A stretch of DNA of 64,000 nucleotides, from positions 216,031-280,030 of the forward strand of contig MU623376.1 in assembly GCA_025201765.1 (NCBI GenBank), given 5' to 3'. The position numbers and the translations under genes are program-made. This DNA is from Daldinia sp. FL1419 (lineage: Eukaryota > Ascomycota > Sordariomycetes > Xylariales > Hypoxylaceae). Within the stretch, counting starts at the first letter, position 1, and every line of letters starts with the position of its first letter. This document shows, piece by piece, positions 55,001 through 64,000 of this stretch. Under the pieces are notes generated by a model, which searched no databases, was not told the origin of the DNA, and saw only the letters and a program-made list of their open reading frames with translations.

Positions 55001-55798
55001 AGTGGCAGTTGCACCAAGACCCTCATCAGATTCCAGAAACATGTCTAGTATATCGATTGGAACTAGTGTGTACATAATCTGTTGCGTAGGCGCAAGAGTT
55101 AGTTGAGAGAGCGCATCGTCTAGGTTCTCGGTCAAGGAACCATCTCCTGTGGATATGTCGTTGTATGATACGATTTTGAATGGCATGTCTACTAGACTTT
55201 GGAAGGGCTTTTCCGCGGTAATATCAGTTTCAATGGTTGCCTTAAACCTTAAGATCTCGCTCTTAAAGCGAGCCTCAGCCGCCGCGCGGTCTTCTAAGTC
55301 ATTGACTTCGTGCCTTATCGAAAAAATGCTTTGGGTGCCATGATCGATTCCCGCGACAAAATGTGTAGCCTCTAGACCCTCTAGAGACTCCCAGTCCACA
55401 GCTCCTTGATTAAGGGGATGCAACACGTTGAACTTTTCTCGTGTGGAGACGACCTTATGATAGATACCAGCGTACAATGTATCGTTCCCCTTCTGGGGTT
55501 CGTTGACGTATGCGCTGGCCCCTTTCGGCTTTACCAACCCGGCAAGAATACTGGTGCCAAGGCTTACGCCTATTTGCATGAGATCGAATTTCCCCTGGTA
55601 GGAATCGAGGAAGTTGACGCTGACTTCGGCTGACTGACTTGTAGGTAGAGATGAATTGGTGGATATTTGGGAGTTATTCTTGAGTAAAGATTGGGGGAGG
55701 AATTTGTCAGTTCTAGCATCGTATAGTGTACCGAAGGACGCTCTCTCTCCTAAGGCCGGCCTTAGGAGCTGCCTGTTTCTCGTATTTAGGATGTACAT
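52005..55798 (-). CDS. GTPase with stonustoxin-like N-terminus and cysteine-rich modules
   Basis: Two exons: 55798-53143 and 53014-52005. The 128-nt intron has GTGAGT and CTACAG. Product 1,221 residues. Residues 12-40 carry the start typical of stonustoxin-type proteins (LRPALGERASFGTLYDARTD, family A-L-G-R-P-F-x-L-G-x-L-Y-D-x-R-x-D). The following 450 residues have no other catalytic motif. At 507-567 a cysteine/histidine-rich cluster (CPYRNCSRSRKCEWKC-SKC...CDC...KCNHSSH...KC) looks zinc-binding. A P-loop GTPase of the AIG1/TRAFAC type follows: GETGVGKST at 591-599, switch-2 DTPGIGDT at 686-693 and FTNTRIS (about 757-763) in place of the N-K-x-D guanine motif. After a linker, exon 2 adds CKDKACLELRD...THCHPECYLT...CLSCGHHW and coiled coils. 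Large GTPases of this order occur in fungi and animals, probably as stress or immunity-like sensors (inference). Confidence 0.85.
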
Positions 55799-56953
55799 GG
55801 CGTCCTAGGTGATCTCGGGTAGGCCATGCGTTCATAAACGAAAGAGTAATAAGATATACCAAGTACTTGACTCTGGTATCTTGGATGTCGGTGAAGGAAT
55901 CACTAAGATGGCTAAGATCCTGAAGATCCTGAACATATGGCAGGATTGTCGACCACCATGGGCAACTCTATCTAAGTTAAATAAAGTTCTCGGGACGCAA
56001 GCGGTTTCGTTATGGTTTGACGGTTGTTTGCAATTCGCGTCTCCGTTTGCTGATAGAAGAGGGGAAGCGGGGATACGGGCAAACATCAATATTGCATGCT
56101 TTGTGAGGCCAAAACCTCCAGACACGAAGCATGTGCACCAGGTAGAATCTCTTAACGTTATTCGTCATTTCAACTTATGCACCTACTTATCCCGTACCGC
56201 GGATAGCGCCGTGATTTATGTGAAGGATATACGATTGGATTAGAGAAGCTGACATCTGGCTCTTGCAAACGCTGAAGCCCACTTCTGGGTGGTACTAACA
56301 TCCAAGTGGCCCAATATTTCGTAGTCCACGTCAACAAAATGGTAGACGTCGGGCCAGTCTGTTTGGATATGCTAATTGCCGTATCCAATAGTCTTATGCA
56401 TTAGAAAAACGATTAATCAAGTGAGGCATCAATGATGAGGCGTGCTCAAGTTAGTTACCCATTTCGTGACGGCAATATGACTGCTCATTTATGGGGGTTG
56501 GTTCTAATAATCTCAACTTGTCTAAGGTACGGACGTTATGGTTACCTAGGTAGGTACTATTGAAACGGTGCAAGTTCGGGTATCTCCGTCGGGGATAAAG
56601 CTGAAAGCCGTAAAGAAATAGGGGAACCTGGATATTATATTCTATAAATGCCATTGTTACTATTGTAGTTAACATTAGGTAAAGAACTCGTTGATTTATG
56701 TTACATTTCGTAACCAGAACGTCAGGCATAAGGGGTATATTAAATCAGAGCAGCATTGTCCAGTACGCCATACTCCGCTCGCGAGAGCTTTCATGTCGTC
56801 GGGCATAATCAACCCATTACTCCCCCCAGCGTTATCATCATCCTGATATCTACCTACCTATATAATCCCAGAGTAAGCAATGCCGTAAAACCAGTCGTTC
56901 ATCGTAAAATCCTGCATTCAAGTAGAAATAAACCACCATCGTTATGGTTACTG
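55799..56953. other. intergenic
   Basis: 1.15 kb upstream of the GTPase gene and downstream of the next gene. TACCTAGGTAGGTAC occurs at 56546. No gene supported. Confidence 0.5.
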
Positions 56954-58297
56954 TTATTCGGTCATCGCCGCTAGGCTTTCTGGTACAGGGGCCGCTTCTA
57001 GGACAGTAGGGTCCTCACGGAATTGCGGACTTTGGACAACCCCTTTTAAGATAGATAGTACATTCCGCTCTATAACCCTCACAGGGCCGTCGGGCTTATC
57101 CTGAGCAGACATGACTCTGCATAAGTAGCGCAGTGCACTGCGTAACGCGTGTTCCTTCTCCTTAACCGACCAAGGGCCGTTAATATCAACTGCTTGTGTG
57201 ATAAGTGCTGGTATATACGTAACTTGGACTGCTGGCTGAGATACGGAACCGTCGGTATTGAGATATTCCCGTAGAGATTTCCTGACTTGGCTCTCTAGGG
57301 ACGTCCACACTCGATTGTATAATTCAGCAGTCGCCAAATCAGCAACGCTGCTCATACATAAGACCCTGGCAAAGGCACGGTCATCTTCAACGTCGAGGTC
57401 GAGTAGCCGGAAACCCTTCTCGTGTAGCAGTTTCAGCCGACGCGCTAGAACCATGTCATAACCCTCGCGCAGACTCAAACCGCCTTCGATAATACCCATT
57501 CCGACGTCGAACACAGTACGGTAAGCATCAAAATTGGATTGTGTTAGTTTCTTCGCGCATGTCCAATCCAGATGGCCTGCTGCGCCTGCAATATCCAGAA
57601 GCTGTTCTTCAAATCGGAGCTTAAAGCTACGAGCGTGGCCTTTCATCTTTGAGAGACTAATCAGACAGGCCGGTGCGTTCTCCGCTTGGGCAAGTTGTCC
57701 GAAATTGAATTCTGCGCCCAATTCCATGCCGCGGATTATATCAGCTTTGTCTTCTTCGGAGAGATGGTCTAAGCAGCCTAGCAGACCAGCTTTGACGGTT
57801 TTTAGTAGTATCATATCATGATTCATGTCGGCAATATTCTCTCCGGTTTGTCTTTGATAGTCAGAGGCAAGCTGCTCGTCCTTTCCTATATCATTCACTA
57901 CTATGGAAGTAATGAGGGCATATAGCTCGTTAGGATTGGCGATCGAATCAGCATAGAAGTTATAAATCCATTCAAATGACTGGCGGGAGAGTTTTAAAGC
58001 GTCGGCCTGACTCGCAACCAAAGTATCGTATTCTCCGTTATAGATCCACTTCAATGTAAGCACTCCGACAAGGGTGCGATTAACTTCATCGAAGTTTTCT
58101 CCATACAGTATCACTGAAGGAGACTTTGTTGATAGATGGACTTCTCTTCTGCCGCCGACGGAGTACGCACTTTTCAACCGGTGGAGTTCATCCTTAAACT
58201 CATCGTGGACAATATTGAGGAGCTCTTCATCCGGAAGCGCGAAAAAGGTTGCCGGCTCGGCCATATAATCGCGAAGGGAACGGGTGGAAGACATCAT
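56954..58297 (-). CDS. uncharacterised 447-residue fungal protein
   Basis: Intronless. The start is the ATG at 58297, immediately followed by a second ATG. Composition is that of a soluble, helix-rich globular protein. The most distinctive part is ITSIVVNDIGKDEQLASDYQ (about 127-146), then NHDMILLKTVKAG (about 158-170) and ALRYLCRVMSAQDKPDG near the C-terminus. The N-D-x-G-K-D pattern followed 20-25 residues later by N-H-D is reminiscent of metal-binding HD-like all-helical proteins, but no canonical H-D pair is present, so I do not claim phosphohydrolase activity. The family is one of the ascomycete proteins of unknown function often found near accessory enzymes. No signal peptide or membrane helix. 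Confidence 0.7.
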   Translation of the reverse strand: MMSSTRSLRDYMAEPATFFALPDEELLNIVHDEFKDELHRLKSAYSVGGRREVHLSTKSPSVILYGENFDEVNRTLVGVLTLKWIYNGEYDTLVASQADALKLSRQSFEWIYNFYADSIANPNELYALITSIVVNDIGKDEQLASDYQRQTGENIADMNHDMILLKTVKAGLLGCLDHLSEEDKADIIRGMELGAEFNFGQLAQAENAPACLISLSKMKGHARSFKLRFEEQLLDIAGAAGHLDWTCAKKLTQSNFDAYRTVFDVGMGIIEGGLSLREGYDMVLARRLKLLHEKGFRLLDLDVEDDRAFARVLCMSSVADLATAELYNRVWTSLESQVRKSLREYLNTDGSVSQPAVQVTYIPALITQAVDINGPWSVKEKEHALRSALRYLCRVMSAQDKPDGPVRVIERNVLSILKGVVQSPQFREDPTVLEAAPVPESLAAMTE

Positions 58298-61139
58298 GAT
58301 AAATGATAAATGCTCAGAGTCCGGGCGGATGGGGGAGAAGGAATTAAGAAATCTAAAGTCGCGCCTTAAGTATTTACCTCCCCCCTAATACATGAGGTAG
58401 ATACTATTCATGAGGTAAGAGCCTGATGAATGTTTGTCCCTTAGTCCTTGGGGCTGTGCGATGTATGTTTGTATGTTTGTACACTAGGAGACAGCGATAG
58501 TTGCAGGGATTTAGGGTGGTAGTGATGGCTTGACTGCTTGATTGTTATCAGCTGATACCTATTTAGACCATCTAACCCAGGTCCATGTTGGTACACATAC
58601 AAGGCGCACTGGCCACCTCGACGGCCACACGAGTAACTTCGACCCAACAGACTCGTGATAGATTCATTCAGCCTTGAGAGGTAACCTACCTACCTATCTG
58701 CCTAGGTAGGTACGTGATGAGTTAATGGTCTGAAGCAATTCAAAGATGAATAATGAATTACCTAGAGTCGGTTTCAAATCTTCACGACTATAGTTGTAGA
58801 GAAGTGTTCACGAATATGTAGGTAGGTATCTATTAGTCGGTCCGTACAGGTTTGGTAATGATTCCTTCGATACCTAACAGTGGCATTACCCATATCAAGG
58901 TAGGTACGGAAGATAGGAGGTAGGCATTCGAGCTCAACAATTAACTACTGGTGATATTGCTAATTATTTTCTACAGGTTTTTAACATACGCTATCGGAGC
59001 TGGAGTCACCGCAGCTGCTAGCCGTTGTGGACGTCTCTCGGTATCGAGAAGCCTACTGTAATACGATACTACAACGCAATACCTCAAATACTTTCACGTG
59101 GTAGGTACTTGAACGTCCGATCTATATTTCTGTAACATCTGGCATATCCCTTAAACCCTATAAAGCGTAAGGCCGACACCTTTCTGCGCTCTACACGGGC
59201 TACCGTCTCGCGATAGGTACCTAGCCTTCAACTAGCGAATTTGAATAGTCCTACACTAATTCTGGCACCAACAGACATTCACCAGACCTACTCTCCAATC
59301 GTTGCTCGTCGGTGGATTTAAATTATACTCATTCCAGTTACAAGGCCCATAAGATCTGGGTATCAGTATTTATTATAAGTACCTCCCGTATCAAGGTTGA
59401 GTGACTACACGCCCTGCTGTCCCCCTTGGGGGTAGTAGTCGCTTCTCGGGCTCGTTCGTTAGGGTCAAGCCATAACCCCTGTATCAGACACAGCGGAATC
59501 AATACTATCTATGACAGGCAATATGTATTTACTAGAAAGGCTTTGGTTGAGTAAATTATGCAAATGTACTTTGAGCTTTGAGTCACTTTATCTTCCAGCT
59601 GTTAGTCAAGTAGCTTCATTTAGGTAATGAATATTTATGTAATTATATCTCTTTGAGATTGTAGGCGTTAACCATCAAGAAATCGATTAGAGTAGATACT
59701 TGTTGGCCAATATGGCGTCTTCAAAGGACGACCAATCCCCCTATTAGTCAGTCAATTGCCGATGCTCTGCGTGCACAAAACCGCCAAACGGTCAACATGT
59801 TAATTCTGCCGCGAAAATTTTGTTTTAGGACCTCGAATTAGGACGGTTTAGAGTAGGTTGGAGTCACCTTCGAATGACGCCTCACCGAATAAAAGTCGGC
59901 GCCCAGATTCCATCCAGGAGATCTTGGGTCTTAGAAATTGGCGGACGAATGGAAATTGTAAACCGCGATTTCTTGAACGCTTTCTTCCTTGAAAAATTCT
60001 AGTTAGATGTCGAGAGCGTCCAAGAAATAGGGGTTCATGACAGATTAGCGATAATGAAGTGGAACTTCTTCTGCTACCGCTGTCAAAGCCAAGACGGCGT
60101 TCGTCACATATTCGGCCAAAAATGGCGAGATAGTCTGACTGGAATGGAACGGAAATCTTGGTCTTAAGTTTACCTACCTCTTATGGTGGTTAGTAGACCC
60201 GTGTGCCTGAACTTAACAGGGTAAAATTGGTGGTAGTATCAAAGATACCCTCAAGAGTAAATAGTACCTGAGTGAATGTCTCACGACAATACAATTACCC
60301 CTTAAGCGCATACATTGTTCATATACGTTCTCTAAGGTCTTTTGATTTATACCCTCTATAGCCCTTGATTATATTGCACGGTTATGAGGGCTACCATATA
60401 AATGATGCTGCTCCCTTTTCTAAAGGAAAACATATGATGGGCCTAAACTAATGGCATCTCTTTCGTAACTATTCCTATATTTAGAATAGAGTAAAAGTCT
60501 GATATCTCCATTAAGTTTATATTACTCGGAACTTCAACAAGATAATAAAAACAGACTCCAAAGGGATGTACAATTCGTATGGAGGCGACCCAACGAGGCG
60601 GCGGCCTATGGCTTCGCCTCTCAATATTTAAGACAGGGGGGGTTGGCGCACCAAGCCATCTTGCCAACAGGGGTGTGATTTATTCGAAATAACTACATAT
60701 GGATTCGAGTATACAAATACACGAATAGTCAGTTAGGTAGGTACTCAGATATCATAAGTTACTAATGAGAGTTATTGCTGAATGTTAGGTGGAAGTGTCT
60801 TCCATATTTTATTACGTACCAGGTCGGCCCAGGTTGACAAAAAGATAACTGTCTGCCTGGGCTTTCTTAGACCTAACGCGACAGCGGCTTTGTTCACGCA
60901 GTTCAATCATAAGCATTCGAAATTTGTTTTCTCTAACGTAGTCTACTCGGCACAGCGCCGGGGGCAGCACTTTACATGCTAGGCACTTTCGTGCCAACTA
61001 GTAAGACTGGTTTGTTGATGCATGCATCTTGCTACGTATCACAATCTACAATATGGTGGGAGCTTAATTCTTTCATTCCAATCCACGCGTCAATAAAGGG
61101 TGATCGTACTTCTGTGTGAGTCGTGGTGGAAGTCCCAGC
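58298..61139. other. 2.8 kb intergenic region
   Basis: No gene supported. TACCTACCTATCTGCCTAGGTAGGTACG lies at about 58685-58712 and other TAGGTAGG words at 58819 and 60735. An open stretch on the minus strand (60443-60667) is not recognisable. Confidence 0.5.
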
Positions 61140-62139
61140 ATGTAGACCACGTTAGACAGAAAGGCACACCAGAAACGCAAGCCAGTTAGACCGGTTATCT
61201 CAGAGCGCTCTATCAAAGCCTTTAAGCCGGTAATGAGCGCCACTATGGATATCTTTCCACGGAAATTCCTCGAGTCCTGCCAACAGGGCCTCCCTATCAA
61301 CACAATAGAACGCTACGAGCGTCTTGCCGTTGATATTATTGGCCTACTAGCCGTTGGCTATCCTCTTAATACGCGACATTCCGCCTGGCCCAAGGTAGTC
61401 TTCTTCAAAGCCACAGGTAAGACAGATATAGTCATCTCTTCCCATGGATCCTTTACAAGACCCTCGCGAAAGTATGCCAATTCCACCATTATTTCAAGGC
61501 AAAGGTACGGTTAGTACGGCCATGACGCGGCATCCTTCTTCTACCATCTCGCTGCCCGGCCGTATACACCAATCTCGCAACAGAGATTCGGACGACATTC
61601 TCATCTGGCCATGAGATCTGCCGAGTAAAGTAATTTCACCACCTAGAACAAGCATACCTACTGCTAACCCGACGATAGGGTATAAATACCTAAGAGCCGT
61701 TATAGGCGAAGTCCTTCGCATAACACCAGCCGCCCTCGCTTACACTTGGCGGAAACAAGATGCATCTTCAGTTGCAGCTAGTAAAACACTAGTTATCGAC
61801 GGTCATGTTATCCCGCCCGGAGTCGAATTCGCTACAAATCTTTACACGCTCCTGCATAATACCGAGTACTTTCCGGGACTCTTTCATTTGCTGTCTGAGC
61901 GTTATTTGGCGCAGGAATACGAGACGGAACGAGAACGCGAAGCGCGCGTTATGATGAGGCGTAAATTCCAACCTTTTGTGCTCGGCAACCGCGGCTGCGC
62001 GGGAAAATCTACGGCGTATTCGGAATCGAGCATGGCATTGGCTAAGACAATCTGGTATTTTAACTTTGAAAGGGCTCCAGGCGAAGAGGGCAAGGTAGGG
62101 GAGGGGATCCCGGAGAGTGGTGGCCGGAGTGATAGGTAA
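61140..62139 (+). pseudogene. cytochrome P450 pseudogene
   Basis: Only the C-terminal two thirds of a microsomal-type P450 can be read, in several frames. At about 61155-61370 text like KRKPVRPVISERSIKAFKP, MDIFPRKFLES and ERYERLAVDIIGLLAVGYPLNT matches the C- to E-helix part. At about 61525-61630 the I- to J-helix region is readable with a frameshift (SFFYHLAARP, then YTNLATEIRTTFSSGHEIC) and runs into a stop. The last part, about 61688-62139, is in one frame: YLRAVIGEVLRITP (K-helix E-x-x-R), VIPPGVEF, and the heme loop FVLGNRGCAGKSTAY with the cysteine ligand. The N-terminal anchor is missing. There are at least two frameshifts and one stop. It was probably a CYP of secondary or xenobiotic metabolism. 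Confidence 0.82.
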
Positions 62140-63885
62140 GAAGAGTTTCAATCGTACGACGGCGTTATCGCCAACCACGACGGTCCGAACCTAATTTTCA
62201 AGACGCACGAGAGGGATTGAGAGGACGTGGAGGCGAGTGAAACGCATTGATCTGTGACCACAAGCGTTACTAAGTCGGATGAACCAAGTTCTGAATATTT
62301 GATTGCTCCTAGTACTCATACGCATGATATCATCTCTTGGATAGTCGAATTATAGCAGCGTCAACTCCCAACAGCCGAACTCGATGAATCTCAAATAGCC
62401 CGGGTAAATATACTAGTGAGCTTTCATCTAGAATCATTTCGGGTTTACCTAGGTAATGCTAGAACGAGAAGGTACGGTACGAGAGTAAGAAAAAGGTAAG
62501 GAGAAAGTAAGGGGGAGAGGAGTAGCTAACCCGAACAGAGATTCTGAAGATATATGTTCTCACTCTATTGTACACTTACGCCGAGTATATTCATTTGGGC
62601 TTGAAGCTAATAAAAAAAGATTACACGCTGGGATTATGTAAGCCTCTATAAACATGAATGATAAACGGTCGGAAGCATGGAAGCCCTGAACTAGCAGATC
62701 GAATCTAGGTTCGAAGAGAAACCAAGGGGTATCCTAAATCTTTCGAAGGCTTACACTGCATAACGGATGGTACGTTGCTTTATCTCCACGGCAACTCTCC
62801 ACGAAAATATCTGACGACAGGTAAACCAAGGTGGTTTTGCCGTCGATTCAATCTTGACGAAGTTCGTAGACTAAAAGAGTGAGATTCGAAAATGTTTTAT
62901 TTTTCGATTGTGAAATAATAGACGCTGGTTGGAGAGTTTTATCGGTTATAGATCATCAAGGGTACACTTTTGGTCTCCAGGTAGATTAACTACCTAATAT
63001 ATTCCATATGTTACATCTCTAGGAGGAGCTAGTTTCCCATTACGACCTCCCTACTTCGCTTGGTTAAGCATATTTAACCACGTGGCAACCTGGGGTGGTG
63101 ATATATGGACGTGCGGCGAGGTTGCATTCTTGAAATTTGAGGATATTGAATTATGTCCTGGAGGGGGTGGGCTTAATACTGAATACTTACCTAACACAAG
63201 GAAAGTAATCTACACTATTTATAAAACCCATCGCAATGATATTATGATAGAACTAGATCGGTAGCTTTCTTTGCAGATGTTCTAGACCATCATAACTCGA
63301 CGAAATCTGGATAAGACATGACGAGTTTGTACTTTGTCACGTCACGTCACGTCAAGATGGTCAAGATGGTCGAGATGTCTTCGCGTATTTTTACTTCATA
63401 CACTATAATCAAGTAATTGGTTTCTTGGAGGTAACTAACCTGGGTAATAAGCCTATCGGTGTCTACCCTTTTGCATCTTTGACCTCAACTCCACATTTAC
63501 TTGACACTACTGTCACGAATACCTAATACCATGTTCTTGTGTATGCGGTATGAACTATTGAAGGCTTGTGGATTCAAGATATCGATGGGCCGAGGTGGTA
63601 GCTTTAACTTTTAGTGCCATTGTGGTGGATCTCTCATCGGTCATATTTTTTTTTTCTCTTGCCACGGTATTCTGTAGAGCTAACCCGTTAGGTTAATGGA
63701 CTTTGCACTTTTACTCCTTTTGTTCCTTCCTCTTTAATTTTACCAAACCTGTCCTGTGTATGTTTCAACACGCATTCAAATTAATAGATATATAATCTTT
63801 AGTCGATACAATTTTACTATTAGAAGTTTTGTTTGTAGCACGATCTGGAGTGTATAAAGTCATCGATCGAAGATGTCAGAAGATA
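62140..63885. other. intergenic to the window end
   Basis: 1.7 kb with no gene. A (GTCAC) and (AAGATGGTC) tandem patch lies at 63336-63375. Confidence 0.5.
63336..63375. repeat. short tandem repeats GTCAC and AAGATGGTC
   Basis: Three GTCAC units followed by two AAGATGGTC units in non-coding DNA. Confidence 0.8.
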
Positions 63886-64000
63886 GGGGGGGGGGGGGGG
63901 GGGGGGTTTTAATTTACCTGCGTCCAGGTACCCCCAAAAAAAACGTAAAAAAACGCCGAATTCCCCCCGGCCCCGGTTAATGTAAACAAGGGTTGACCCA
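63886..64000. repeat. homopolymer-rich end: poly-G, then A- and C-runs
   Basis: A run of 21 G at 63886-63906 is followed by A-rich and C-rich runs to the end. Such composition is typical of low-quality contig ends or of low-complexity DNA. It is not coding. Confidence 0.7.

Noticed and set aside
1..64000. tRNA, 5S rRNA and CRISPR-like arrays
   Set aside because: I looked for B-box-like GTTCRANNC words, rRNA cores and regularly spaced repeats. None was found with supporting structure.

Overview
The window is nuclear DNA of a filamentous ascomycete, most likely a Sordariomycete. The genes carry short spliceosomal introns (about 50 to 150 nt, GT-AG). Several protein families are typical of Pezizomycotina: Git3/CRL receptor, 2EXR protein, Dal5-type permease and Dyn-free small VWA protein. 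An A+T-saturated transposon carries the signature of repeat-induced point mutation (RIP). Intergenic DNA is sprinkled with a palindrome built on TACCTAGGTA. The placement within Sordariomycetes (perhaps Xylariales) is inference from these traits, not from a search. Gene density is low: about 17 intact genes, two decayed genes, one RIP-mutated hAT transposon and one hAT-like MITE, separated by long non-coding stretches.

Layout. 0-2.4 kb: a small membrane protein and a GNAT acetyltransferase. 2.7-6.4 kb: the RIP-destroyed hAT element with readable terminal repeats and target-site duplication. 6.6-8.2 kb: a type II membrane glycosyltransferase. 9.3-11.1 kb: a ten-exon dihydroorotase whose spliced product (360 aa) keeps every metal ligand. 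12.0-14.7 kb: a SulP sulfate permease with a STAS domain. 15.4-16.6 kb: a VWA protein. 18.8-19.9 kb: a decayed FAD monooxygenase. 20.2-21.3 kb: a 2EXR protein. 22.6-26.4 kb: a D-lactate-dehydrogenase-type enzyme, convergent with a flavin monooxygenase fused to a DUF6314-like domain. 29.8-30.1 kb: the MITE. 31.2-33.0 kb: a Dal5-type permease. 37.2-38.9 kb: a cAMP-receptor-like GPCR. 40.2-43.7 kb: an intronless four-domain enzyme. 46.0 kb: a small secreted cysteine-rich protein. 47.0-47.8 kb: a bacterial-looking TylF-type methyltransferase. 50.8 kb: a conserved fungal protein. 52.0-55.8 kb: a large GTPase with a stonustoxin-like N-terminus. 57.0-58.3 kb: an unassigned 447-residue protein. 61.1-62.1 kb: a cytochrome P450 pseudogene. 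The last kilobases are non-coding and end in homopolymer-rich DNA that resembles a contig edge.

The genes do not form one pathway. Housekeeping metabolism (dihydroorotase, sulfate uptake, lactate-type dehydrogenase) is mixed with accessory genes of environmental sensing, secretion and probable self/non-self or stress roles. The most unusual object is the four-domain protein at 40226-43654. It joins, in one reading frame, a SAM-methyltransferase-like domain, a BBE-like FAD oxidase, a P-loop small-molecule kinase and an adenine-phosphoribosyltransferase-like domain. Next are the stonustoxin-like/zinc/GTPase/cysteine-rich protein and the methyltransferase that has no ATG in its conserved 5' part.

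Gene models with introns were spliced by hand from GT/AG sites, frame continuity and family conservation. Exon coordinates are given in the entries. Family assignments come from recognised motifs, not from database searches.
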